NCBI GenBank assembly: GCA_016839705.1
Contig: JAEOTR010000079.1
Coordinates: forward strand, 1-64,000
DNA: 64,000 nucleotides
Reading direction: 5' to 3'
Origin: Promethearchaeota archaeon
GTDB lineage: Archaea; Asgardarchaeota; Lokiarchaeia; Sigyniarchaeales; SOKP01
Each line of letters starts with the position of its first letter. The first letter of the stretch is position 1. The position numbers and the translations under genes were made by a program. Below, piece by piece: positions 9,213 to 18,161 of the stretch. The notes under the pieces are model-generated. The model had not been told where the DNA came from and made no database searches. It was given only the letters and a program-made list of their open reading frames with translations.

Positions 9213-9887
9213 ATGCATAATTCTCAGAAGACTATTTTAAGCTTTGATTTGGATTACACCTTAATTGATAATAGGAAAGGAATTGTCAAATCTTTTAATT
9301 ATGCTATGAGGAAATTTAATCTACCTGAAGTAAGTAAATCTGTCATTGAAAAAATGATAGGTATTCCTTTAAATGATATGTTTGCAACATTCACTAAATT
9401 AGAACCTTCGAAATTATCATATGCTTTTCGAGAATATTATGGGGCTAAAGGAATATATCAGTCTAAATTGCTATCAGGTGTCAATAATAAATTAAAGGAG
9501 TTAAGAGACTATGGCTTCCAATTAGGAGTCATAACCTCAAAAAAGCGGGAACTTGCTATTAAAATAGCAGAACATTTGAAAATTGCTGAGTTTTTCGAGT
9601 ACATTCTAGGAGAATCAGATCAAATAAAAAGTAAATTGGATCAAAATCTAAAGTCAATTTTATATGAAAAATATCCAAGATCTAGTTTTATAATAATTGG
9701 AGATCATCCTAAAGATGCCCTCCTTTCCAAAAACCTGAACTGTCCGTTTATAGGTGTATTGACTGGTTCTCACACTGAAGACTCATTAAGAAAAGCTAGA
9801 GCAAATATCAAACTAACTTTAATTTTAAAAAGTGTAAAACAAATTAGTATCGGTAAGATCTTGACTCTATTAAATAAAACTAATTAA
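9213..9887 (+). CDS. HAD-superfamily hydrolase (phosphoglycolate phosphatase-like)
   Basis: A 224-aa protein with the HAD nucleophile motif SFDLDYTLIDN at residues 10-20. Motif II is GVITSKK near residue 108. The motif III lysine and motif IV are represented by KSKLDQN and IIIGDHPKDALLSKN. The helical cap between motifs I and II is of the C1 type, as in phosphoglycolate phosphatase and beta-phosphoglucomutase relatives. Substrate unknown. The second Asp of DxD is present. Confidence 0.8.
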   Translation: MHNSQKTILSFDLDYTLIDNRKGIVKSFNYAMRKFNLPEVSKSVIEKMIGIPLNDMFATFTKLEPSKLSYAFREYYGAKGIYQSKLLSGVNNKLKELRDYGFQLGVITSKKRELAIKIAEHLKIAEFFEYILGESDQIKSKLDQNLKSILYEKYPRSSFIIIGDHPKDALLSKNLNCPFIGVLTGSHTEDSLRKARANIKLTLILKSVKQISIGKILTLLNKTN

Positions 9888-9935
9888 AAATAACAGAATT
9901 TATTTTTCAAAAAGATAAAAGAAGAAAAAACTTAT

Positions 9936-11387
9936 TTATTTTTCCCAGGATTCATATTCTTTCATAAATTCATCTGGTTTCCATTGAGATTCCATGAATT
10001 TGAGAATTCCACTGCTATCTCGTGGTCCAACCACAACAAAAGCATCAGCTTCATCTTCTAGAGCACCACTTAAACGTGCAGCCATACCAGGAATAACAAG
10101 GACTCGATGTTTCACGTTATCAAACACATTAAACTCTTTAACTGCTTCTGCAATTCCTCCGGCATTAAACTGACCACCTGCTACGGCACTTTCAATACCT
10201 ATTCCTTCTGTATCAACAACTAAAAGCCAACAGTTCAGGTTAGCTCCTTGCAAATCCTGTTCAACAGGGATCTTCGTCATACGATAATTACTCGTGACGA
10301 AAATTGGGTCCATTTCACCTGGTTCGCCAACTTTATAAAGACCAGCATCAACAGCAGGATATATTCTCGGATCTGAAAATACACTCTGGCGTAAAGTCAT
10401 TAATGCTAAGAGTGCCCAAATATCCTCCTTTTTCTGACCTGTATGTAAGATAATTAAGCTGGTGCCAATGGATTCCATTATTGCTCCCATGATTATTTCT
10501 TGAAATTTATGCTCCCATAGTTCTTTATCCTCCCCGATCTTCACTTGACTCCAATATACAGCCGGAACTCCCATAACTGGCCATCCTGCGTTAACATCTT
10601 CTTTGTCAATAGCAGCACTTCTTAATTGCATAATATTATCGTAGGTTACTGAAAGATTACCAGGACCGAAAAACGAACCTGAATCTAATACTATTTCTTT
10701 TACTCCTAACTTCTGTAATGTTGCGCTAACTGACATAAGTTCATCCAGATCGTTTGAAAACACAGCAACGGGTAAGTTATTCTTTACAGCAAATGTTCCT
10801 AATTGTTCCCAAGAATCCTTTGTTGCAGCATAGAGTAATGGTTTTTTACTTTTTATTGCTTCTGCGGCATATAACAAATTATCAGTATTAAAGGTGCATA
10901 ACATAATGGGAAGGTTTGAAACCTCTCCTATTTTGTTAGCAGCAAGTTTAAATTGTTCCTTATCTCCCGATACGTTTCGTAAAGCAATACCATCTAAAGT
11001 AAGCACATCACCAATCCTCTCTAACTTAATATCAGTAAGATATTTGATAGTTTCCTCTAAATCCGCATCATCGTCTGCGATTTCAATGAATATTGCGGTT
11101 TGATTGTAAAAAGTTAATTGATGCCTCATTAGCACTTCCTCTCCACCTATAGTAACAGCACGTTCACCAGTTCCAATGACTACTGGTTTTTGAGGGGGTG
11201 TGATTAATTTAATAAGCTTGTCTCGATTTTTTGCCTGTTTAGGTAGGCTTAAATGAGTACAATCCCGAACACTTACCTTTCTTTCTAGGATATCTGTCGC
11301 GAAAGCCATGCAGGTATCATATCCGCATTCTTTACAATTACTTTTATCTAAAACAGCGTAAACTTCTAATGGACTTGGCCTCGGCAT
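9936..11387 (-). CDS. cdhE: acetyl-CoA decarbonylase/synthase complex, corrinoid/iron-sulfur subunit gamma
   Basis: A 483-aa protein beginning MPRPSPLEVYAVLDKSNCKE. The N-terminal [4Fe-4S] motif C18-x2-C21-x4-C26-x16-C43 is intact. The TIM-barrel methyltransferase-like region and the C-terminal corrinoid-binding region follow (GMAARLSGALEDEADAFVVV, DSSGILKFMESQW). Within the Wood-Ljungdahl pathway this subunit accepts the methyl group from tetrahydropterin and passes it to the acetyl-CoA synthase. Other cdh genes are not adjacent here, so the complex must be encoded elsewhere. Length agrees with archaeal CdhE. Confidence 0.9.
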   Translation of the reverse strand: MPRPSPLEVYAVLDKSNCKECGYDTCMAFATDILERKVSVRDCTHLSLPKQAKNRDKLIKLITPPQKPVVIGTGERAVTIGGEEVLMRHQLTFYNQTAIFIEIADDDADLEETIKYLTDIKLERIGDVLTLDGIALRNVSGDKEQFKLAANKIGEVSNLPIMLCTFNTDNLLYAAEAIKSKKPLLYAATKDSWEQLGTFAVKNNLPVAVFSNDLDELMSVSATLQKLGVKEIVLDSGSFFGPGNLSVTYDNIMQLRSAAIDKEDVNAGWPVMGVPAVYWSQVKIGEDKELWEHKFQEIIMGAIMESIGTSLIILHTGQKKEDIWALLALMTLRQSVFSDPRIYPAVDAGLYKVGEPGEMDPIFVTSNYRMTKIPVEQDLQGANLNCWLLVVDTEGIGIESAVAGGQFNAGGIAEAVKEFNVFDNVKHRVLVIPGMAARLSGALEDEADAFVVVGPRDSSGILKFMESQWKPDEFMKEYESWEK

Positions 11388-11990
11388 ATCATTTTCTCCA
11401 AATACTTAATTCTTGATATCTCTCTTTAGAATATTTTGATGATTAGACTAATTGTAAATTCAATTAAAATGTTATTAAAGAGTATTTTAATTCCATTAAA
11501 TTTTGATAATCAAACAATAAAATACATCATTTTTAATCTAAGCTTATAGGAAACATTTTAGGAAAGTAAAAATAATTTAACCTTACAAATCTTGATATAA
11601 GATAATTTTAGGAATCTTTCATTTTTCTGATTCTTTTTTAAGCACTGGCATAACTTACAATTCTTTTTGACAAATAAATTAAGGATGCAGGAAAATCTTA
11701 ATATAATAAAAGAAATATAGAGTTAGAATCCAAATTGGATTCTACTAATCCTTTATGGTTGTGTCTCCCCTTGAAATGGCATTGTAGTAAACCTCTTCCC
11801 CAACTATAAATGCTTAGGTAGTTACATATCATATTTTATTTATATAAAGTACGAGAAAAAATGGAAGGATCTTAGCACGGCAAAAATCTTATAAGTAAAT
11901 TTATCGAAGTAAAATTATATATATCTAACAAGATTATTAAAAAAGTAGAAGATTTTCAACAACGGGTTAAAAATGTAAATATAATTATTC
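11388..11990. other. 600-base intergenic region with inverted repeat
   Basis: No supported gene. An 8-bp perfect inverted repeat (TAGAATCC at 11724-11731, GGATTCTA at 11737-11744, 5-base loop) lies mid-region. It is followed by a slightly more GC-rich stretch to about 11900 that contains no open frame. This could be an operator, a processing signal or part of a small RNA. The last 100 bases are AT-rich and presumably hold the promoter of the large downstream gene. Confidence 0.35.
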
Positions 11991-14900
11991 ATGTCAACTC
12001 TAAAAAATTTAAACATATTGAATAAAATATTTAGCATACAAGAAAACAAGTCGATTCAATATTATTTTGAATTAATAATAACGGATTTAGGTGATTATTT
12101 AGATTTACAGCCAATTAATAAAAATGTTGAAATTAGGTTACTTTCTGAAGATATTGGAGTTGAAGAGAATGTAAAAATCCTTGATCTAGGTGTTAATAGA
12201 ACCTATAAAAATAGTTCTCTCATAATTGAGATCTATGAAAAGAATGAGGATTTTCTGCCCTTTATTTTACTTCGGGAGGCATATTACTGTTTTGTGCCAA
12301 AGGAAGTGAAAGACAATGAAATGATTAAAGTTTATATTAATCAAATTATAGAAAATGATCTTGAGAAAGCAGATGGTTTTAGAAATTGGCATACTTTTAT
12401 TCGAGATAAATTAGTCGATAGAGATTTTTTAATTGCACAAGTGGATAAACTACGGAAGTTTTTTAAGATTGAAGCATCTGAAGAGCATGAAACCCCAGTT
12501 CAATTTTTTTTTAGCGAGATTCATGAAAACGCATTAATTATTGAAAATCGAAATATAGCTAATTTCTATAATGAATTATTTGAGAAATACACATACAAAA
12601 CTTCAAAATCTCTCTATAATGAAGATATCATTAAAACTCTACAAAAATTATTGAAATTATTTTATAAAAACAAAAAATATGTGAATCTTACAGATTATCA
12701 AAATTTGTACAAAAAACTATTAGAAGAGGAGAAGATAGAATCAAATTTAAGTTCATTAAGATTTTATAACAACTTGTTATGGATTAATAATTGTACATCA
12801 ATCGCTCCTAGCTATAATATTGTTTATAATGCAATAGGTCGTTCTCCTCTTATTTGTGAAATAACATTCAATCCTCTTTTAGAAAGGAATAAAGTAAAAA
12901 GATTATTTGAAAATTTCCCCTTTGTAAGTTCACCAAAAACCATAGAAAACAGTTTTGCTAGTAAAATTACTATGGTAATTAATCTACCAAAAGTTTATTT
13001 AAAAGACTTAAAAAAGTATTTAAATAAATGTAAAGCACACGGATATATTATTGACAAGCGTGTTTACTTTTTTAAATCCGTAAAGAACTTTCTAAATTTA
13101 AACTATTATTCAGATATCTCCAACTCCTCAAAAATAATTAATCCATCGTTAAGAAGTTACAATAAAGATTATGAGTGCGAACATTTAATTAATTTTCCCT
13201 TTAATCCTCCTATATATCCACTCTCACTATTTGAGAGTACTATTCTTGATAGAATAACTTATCTTTCGGTTACAGGGTTAACATTTGATAAAAGAGTTGA
13301 GACTTTAAATGCTATAAAAGAGGATGTAGAAAATGAATACCGAAAACAATTGACATATATAACAGATTTCAAGGAAAGTTTTAAAAAATTGTTAAATTCT
13401 GCACAATTAAAGGAAGAATTCATAACCTTTCTTACTCAAAATCAAAATCAAGGTTTTTTCTTTGTGCATGAAACTTTGAGCTTGTTAATAAAGAATTTAA
13501 CTGTGATAGAAAAAATTTCAAATAAAAATCCGAAAATCTCAAATGCTTATAAACTCACTAATTTCTTACAAAAAAATAACGTTTCTAATGTTCTTGAAGA
13601 AAATTTACTTTTCCAAGACATTACTATTAAAAAAATTATTTTTAATGATATTCTTCCAAAGTATTTTCAATCTATTATATCACTTAAGAAAGAAATTGAA
13701 AAAATGCAGTTGTTTTACGAAGTAATAAATTCTTGTTATAACCTTAAACTCTTTAATATAAATTCAATAACCTCCATTATAAAAAATCCAGATTTAGTTA
13801 CAAAGATAAATAGAACAAAAGAAGAAAGGCTGAAAAATGCATTCAAACGTGCTAAATCATATAAAATAACAAATCAAAAAATTGAAGCAACTATTACCAA
13901 ATTCTTAGCTAACACGCCCCCTATTATCGTTCCAATGCTTCTAAATACGATTATAACGAGTCAATTTGCTAAATATTATCCCGAGACATTTCTCAAAGAT
14001 ACTCCTGAAAATCATAAGAAGCTTGAAAAATTTAAATCATATTTTCCCCGAGTTCTAACTTCAGAATTGGAAGATAGTGACACTAAAGACAAGCTAATAC
14101 AAATATTACCTTATTCTGTAAATATCAATGAAAAGGGGAAATATATTTCAAGTTTATTTCAAACCTTCAAGGAGGATTTGATTGCAACAAGAAGGAATTT
14201 TTGGAGAGGTATTGTCAGAAAATCCCAAATTAGAGTAAAAGATTTTTATGATTTTGAGAACAAGGAGTTTTTTTATACTAAAGATTTCTTCGAACAGTTT
14301 TATATTTATTCTCAAAAGATTTTAGGTAAAGGTAACTTAGGGAAATATGAGAAAAAGAGAAAATCATTAAGGCCTAATTTGTTCTGGTCAACGGATCATA
14401 GGATGGAAAATTTAATAAAAAATGAAAGAAAAAGAGTCTCTCATCAAAAAATTAATTTTGATTCAAATAATATAAACAAATTAATTGAATTTAGAACCGA
14501 GTTAGAACACTTATTATTAGACCATGGTGAGTTCATTGATGCAAAATCATCTGATTTTTTTAACACTTATGTTAAGTCGATAAAGTTTATACCAGCTTTT
14601 AGAAAATATGGTCTAGCTCAATATTACATATTTTTTTTACCTCACGATTGGAATGATATAGACTTAAAACTATTATTTATCAACTCATTTCAGAGTATTA
14701 AATATCCTGCTCAATTTGAACAGAATCAACCAGTATTCATAAAATCTCTTTTTCCTTACAGAACACCTAACAAATCATATATAAACTGGCTAGCTAAATC
14801 AAAAAAAGCAGTACAGGAGTGTTGTTTCTTTTTTATCAAAAAATTTTATGATACAACTCATTTTGATCATAGCATCAGCACTGCGGGATGGCATTATTCA

Positions 14901-15665
14901 TCAAATCATTTCAAACTTCACACCCAAAATGTTCTTTTTAACCCAACTTATATCCCTCAAATAAAAAACGTAAGAGAATTTAATATTGATAAATATTCTA
15001 ACACAGCAGTGTTTGGTCCTGAAACCCCCGAGTTTGAAATGTTGACTCAAATTTATAATTGTCGTCCTTTGGATATTAAATCTTACTTAGGAACTAATAA
15101 ACAATCAATTATCAATAGAATTACTTCTCTTCTAAGGAAAGAGTTAATTTTTCCTATCCTCTCATTTAAAAATTTAGGATTTCAAGAAAAAATCTCACTA
15201 ATTCTGCCTAATGTTAAAACAGACTTAAAAGATAAGATAGTTAAATTATTCAGTTTCTTCAATAGGTGTCGGATATATGAGATTGAAGGAGATTTTTATT
15301 TCCATGGTTTTAAGGAGATGAAGTCATTTGAGACGGGATTTTTGATTGAAATTTGGTTCCCCAAATGTGAATTGGACGAAATTTTTGATGTGTTTGTTTA
15401 TTTGTTTGAATATTTAGAAATAAATCACTATCTTATATTAACTGATTTAGTCAATGGTAATACTCTAATTAAAAATGCATTTGGTAATTTAAAATTCTTA
15501 GAAAAATATAATCCACTAATTAACCTCAAATGGAATGCTAAAGATAAAATTTGGATGAACCATAAAATATTCAATGAGAAATTTGAACCAATTTATCCCG
15601 ATTTGTTTTATGGTTCTAAAATAGATAAAACTAAATTTAGTGATAGAGATTATGAAGATCAATAG
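11991..15665 (+). CDS. very large orphan protein, 1224 aa
   Basis: I do not recognise this protein. It is rich in Lys, Asn, Ile and Phe, with no signal peptide and no convincing membrane span. The N-terminal part has FILLREAYYCFVP near residue 90, and a helix-rich region follows. Two alpha/beta segments may be compact domains: around residues 280-365 (ICEITFNPLLERNKVKRLFE onward) and around residues 1075-1165 (RCRIYEIEGDFYFHGFK, FDVFVYLFEYLEI). Both loosely recall Lrp-type ligand domains, the second preceded by a possible helix-turn-helix (NKQSIINRITSLLRKELIF). No enzyme motif was found. It stands alone between long intergenic regions. Confidence 0.8.
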   Translation: MSTLKNLNILNKIFSIQENKSIQYYFELIITDLGDYLDLQPINKNVEIRLLSEDIGVEENVKILDLGVNRTYKNSSLIIEIYEKNEDFLPFILLREAYYCFVPKEVKDNEMIKVYINQIIENDLEKADGFRNWHTFIRDKLVDRDFLIAQVDKLRKFFKIEASEEHETPVQFFFSEIHENALIIENRNIANFYNELFEKYTYKTSKSLYNEDIIKTLQKLLKLFYKNKKYVNLTDYQNLYKKLLEEEKIESNLSSLRFYNNLLWINNCTSIAPSYNIVYNAIGRSPLICEITFNPLLERNKVKRLFENFPFVSSPKTIENSFASKITMVINLPKVYLKDLKKYLNKCKAHGYIIDKRVYFFKSVKNFLNLNYYSDISNSSKIINPSLRSYNKDYECEHLINFPFNPPIYPLSLFESTILDRITYLSVTGLTFDKRVETLNAIKEDVENEYRKQLTYITDFKESFKKLLNSAQLKEEFITFLTQNQNQGFFFVHETLSLLIKNLTVIEKISNKNPKISNAYKLTNFLQKNNVSNVLEENLLFQDITIKKIIFNDILPKYFQSIISLKKEIEKMQLFYEVINSCYNLKLFNINSITSIIKNPDLVTKINRTKEERLKNAFKRAKSYKITNQKIEATITKFLANTPPIIVPMLLNTIITSQFAKYYPETFLKDTPENHKKLEKFKSYFPRVLTSELEDSDTKDKLIQILPYSVNINEKGKYISSLFQTFKEDLIATRRNFWRGIVRKSQIRVKDFYDFENKEFFYTKDFFEQFYIYSQKILGKGNLGKYEKKRKSLRPNLFWSTDHRMENLIKNERKRVSHQKINFDSNNINKLIEFRTELEHLLLDHGEFIDAKSSDFFNTYVKSIKFIPAFRKYGLAQYYIFFLPHDWNDIDLKLLFINSFQSIKYPAQFEQNQPVFIKSLFPYRTPNKSYINWLAKSKKAVQECCFFFIKKFYDTTHFDHSISTAGWHYSSNHFKLHTQNVLFNPTYIPQIKNVREFNIDKYSNTAVFGPETPEFEMLTQIYNCRPLDIKSYLGTNKQSIINRITSLLRKELIFPILSFKNLGFQEKISLILPNVKTDLKDKIVKLFSFFNRCRIYEIEGDFYFHGFKEMKSFETGFLIEIWFPKCELDEIFDVFVYLFEYLEINHYLILTDLVNGNTLIKNAFGNLKFLEKYNPLINLKWNAKDKIWMNHKIFNEKFEPIYPDLFYGSKIDKTKFSDRDYEDQ

Positions 15666-16179
15666 AACTCAGCTTTGATATATAATTAAGATTAAGATTT
15701 ATGTTATAAACGCCGATAATTAATATTCTTATAGCTTTCTTTATTATTATTAGCAAAATTCTCTAAGCTATTTTTTTCCATAACTACTTTGGTTATAAGT
15801 TTCACTTTTTTCAACACAAAATACAATTTTCCTCAATTGACAATTATGTTAATGAGGACTAAAATTGAAATTTTCTAGAATTCGACATTATTGTCAAATC
15901 GATTTTATAGAGTAGAACGCTTCTACTTACCGATCAAGTCTCTCATGATTATATTTAAATATAATACTCCTTCCCAATATCTTTTAAGACAAAATTTTTC
16001 GGTAAGAAAAGTTATTATCCAGAGTGAGGCAGGAAATAATTTTCCTCCAACCAATAACGTTGGAGGATCCTTTTTTTCTTGACTACTTGTTAGGTAAATA
16101 TTCCTTTAATTTTTTGAGTTACTCGTTAAATGTAATAAAAAGAAAAAAATAAAATTATCTTTATTCATTCAAATTGAAG
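15666..16179. other. 500-base intergenic region ending in a hairpin
   Basis: It separates the large orphan gene from a convergent membrane-protein gene. A 63-codon frame at 15891-16082 lacks any recognisable family and overlaps the hairpin, so I do not call it a gene. The only clear element is the hairpin and T-tract listed separately. Confidence 0.4.
16044..16080 (+). terminator. hairpin followed by T-tract
   Basis: CCTCCAAC at 16044-16051 pairs perfectly with GTTGGAGG at 16059-16066 around a 7-base loop. ATCC and a run of seven T follow. It lies about 380 bases after the stop of the 1224-aa gene. It could end that transcript or a small RNA in between. Archaea usually need only the T-run, so the GC-rich stem in this AT-rich region is notable. 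Confidence 0.5.
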
Positions 16180-16746
16180 TTAATAGTACTCCGTTTTCGA
16201 CACTAGCAAAGCGAAGAATCCATAGAAAATAATATTTACTATACAACTGATAACCAGAAAGATTATCATCACTTCGACTGTAATTGTAATCACAATTGTA
16301 GACCAAGCTGGACCATATAAGGTTGTCAAGGTTCCTTGAAATATAGGGCTTAAAAATGCACCAATAATTACCGCTACAGTACTTATAACAGCAGTTAACA
16401 ACCATCCTGCAAATCCTTGAAACTTACTCTCCGCGAATTTTCCCGCTAGAATCGCTGCGATAAGAGGTGCAATTAGAAATCCCAATCCCACAATAAGAAA
16501 ATCCATTACATTTGGGGGAAAAATAGGTAGAATAATAACCCAATTTAAAATTATTGAAGGGATACTAGCGATCGAGCCAAATAGATAATATATAATCATA
16601 AGTGGGGCATATTGAGGTGAACTAGGGTTAAATCTATTAAGCAATTCACCAAATCCTGGTCCTAATGCTAAATACAATATTGAAAATATAAAATTTAATC
16701 CCACGAAAGCAACTAAACTTAATAAAAATGTTTTCCCAAATCCCAT
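16180..16746 (-). CDS. multi-pass membrane protein, 188 aa
   Basis: Five or six hydrophobic segments are visible: about residues 6-27, 47-66, 68-101 (possibly two), 110-131 and 147-181. Only short polar loops separate them. No family motif is recognised; Gly/Pro/Ser-rich loops such as NRFNPSSPQYAP face one side. It could be a small transporter or an organelle-like membrane scaffold. It is convergent with the gene upstream of the 16044 hairpin and stands alone. Confidence 0.7.
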   Translation of the reverse strand: MGFGKTFLLSLVAFVGLNFIFSILYLALGPGFGELLNRFNPSSPQYAPLMIIYYLFGSIASIPSIILNWVIILPIFPPNVMDFLIVGLGFLIAPLIAAILAGKFAESKFQGFAGWLLTAVISTVAVIIGAFLSPIFQGTLTTLYGPAWSTIVITITVEVMIIFLVISCIVNIIFYGFFALLVSKTEYY

Positions 16747-16994
16747 TTTTCTCAGACTCGTCTATTAATTAATTTTAATTAAGAATACTATTTATTAAGA
16801 TATAAACGTAAATAATTTTTAAATTTTAGTGTAAGAGAAAATTAAAATTCAGCTATGTCAAACTAAACATAAAGTTCTTTGTTAAATATTAAATGAGATT
16901 AAAAGGAGCATATTAACTTGGTTAAATCAAAAAACATGAGGAACGGTAAAACCAAATTTAAATATTTTTATTCTCTTAATATATTGATTATTAA

Positions 16995-18023
16995 ATGAGA
17001 AGAAATAGCAAGAACTTTGCTCTTGGAAAACTTAAACACAAATATTTAGCTGACTTAATTGCGAATCTCGAAATTCATGATGAAAGGGTAATTTCGGGTT
17101 CTAAAATCGGAGAAGATGCTGCGGTGATTGACATTCCAGGTGATAAATATTTAGTAGCTAAGACTGATCCAATCACCTTTGCCACAGAAGAGATAGGATA
17201 TTATGTAGTAAATATTAATGTTAATGATCTTGTATGCACTGGAGCAAAACCGCAATGGTTTCAATCTACAATATTACTACCTGAAAAAAACACCACTGCG
17301 GAACTAATTGAAAAAATATATGAGGATATTAATAACGCATGTAAATCTATGGGAATTACCGTAATCGGGGGACATACCGAAATTACACCACAACTCAATA
17401 GACCAGTGATCATAGGTTCATTATTAGGAGAAGTCGAAAAGAATAAACTTGTTCTTACTTCTGGTGCAGAGCCGGGAGATGCATTAATATTAACTAAAGG
17501 TATATTCATTGAAGGAACATCTATAATAGGGCGCGAGAAACAAAAGCAGTTAGTAGATCAAGGATTTGATCATGATTTCATACAAAAGTGCCAAGATTAC
17601 TTATTTGATCCAGGCATAAGTGTTTATAGAGAAGCTTTACTAGCACATAGTAATTTTGAAATCAAATCCTGTCATGACCCCACTGAGGGGGGATTATATA
17701 CCGCGATAGCTGAAATGACAATTGCTTCAATGACAGGAGTACAAATCGAAGAAGAAAAAATTACTATATTACCTGAGCCCAAAATCCTTAGTAAATTGTT
17801 TAATCTTAATGCTTATAATACAATTTCATCTGGATCCTTATTAATCGCTGCAAATCCAGAAGATTCACCTGAGTTAATTGATCTTTTAAGAAAAAATAAA
17901 ATAATTGCAGAAAAAATTGGAAAATTTGTATCTCAAGAAAAAGGGTTAAGAGTTAAGAAGAAGGATGGTAAATTTTATCCCTTAAAATACTCAGAAACTG
18001 ATGAGATAACAAAAATCTTTTAA
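16995..18023 (+). CDS. AIR synthase-related protein (HypE/ThiL/SelD-like fold)
   Basis: A 342-aa protein with the PurM-type ATP-binding layout. SGSKIGEDAAVIDIPGD (residues 36-52) holds the usual acidic residues, NINVNDLVCTGAKPQWF holds the ND motif, and GITVIGGHTEIT (residues 116-127) and CHDPTEGGLYTAIAEM follow. The last two closely resemble HypE. A HypE hydrogenase maturation factor would end in a conserved cysteine used for carbamoyl/cyano transfer. This protein ends YSETDEITKIF without one. It is therefore a HypE-like paralogue of unknown substrate, not a demonstrated HypE. Confidence 0.8.
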   Translation: MRRNSKNFALGKLKHKYLADLIANLEIHDERVISGSKIGEDAAVIDIPGDKYLVAKTDPITFATEEIGYYVVNINVNDLVCTGAKPQWFQSTILLPEKNTTAELIEKIYEDINNACKSMGITVIGGHTEITPQLNRPVIIGSLLGEVEKNKLVLTSGAEPGDALILTKGIFIEGTSIIGREKQKQLVDQGFDHDFIQKCQDYLFDPGISVYREALLAHSNFEIKSCHDPTEGGLYTAIAEMTIASMTGVQIEEEKITILPEPKILSKLFNLNAYNTISSGSLLIAANPEDSPELIDLLRKNKIIAEKIGKFVSQEKGLRVKKKDGKFYPLKYSETDEITKIF

Positions 18024-18161
18024 CTCATAATAAAATTGATTTGTTTTAAAGAATATACTAATATTTTTATTTTCAAAGTTTTATTTTATTAGTAAATAGC
18101 TTTAATTTGGGTTGTAAGGTATCGAATATTCTACACTTAATACATACATAATTGATAAAAT

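Noticed and set aside
15891-16082. 63-codon plus-strand frame in the gap before the membrane-protein gene
   Set aside because: It runs into the GC-rich hairpin and T-run, has no protein-like pattern or family, and no ribosome-binding site.
16169-16405. 78-codon minus-strand frame overlapping the membrane-protein gene
   Set aside because: Same strand, other frame; the overlapping 188-aa frame has regular membrane helices and this one is Cys/Tyr-rich noise.
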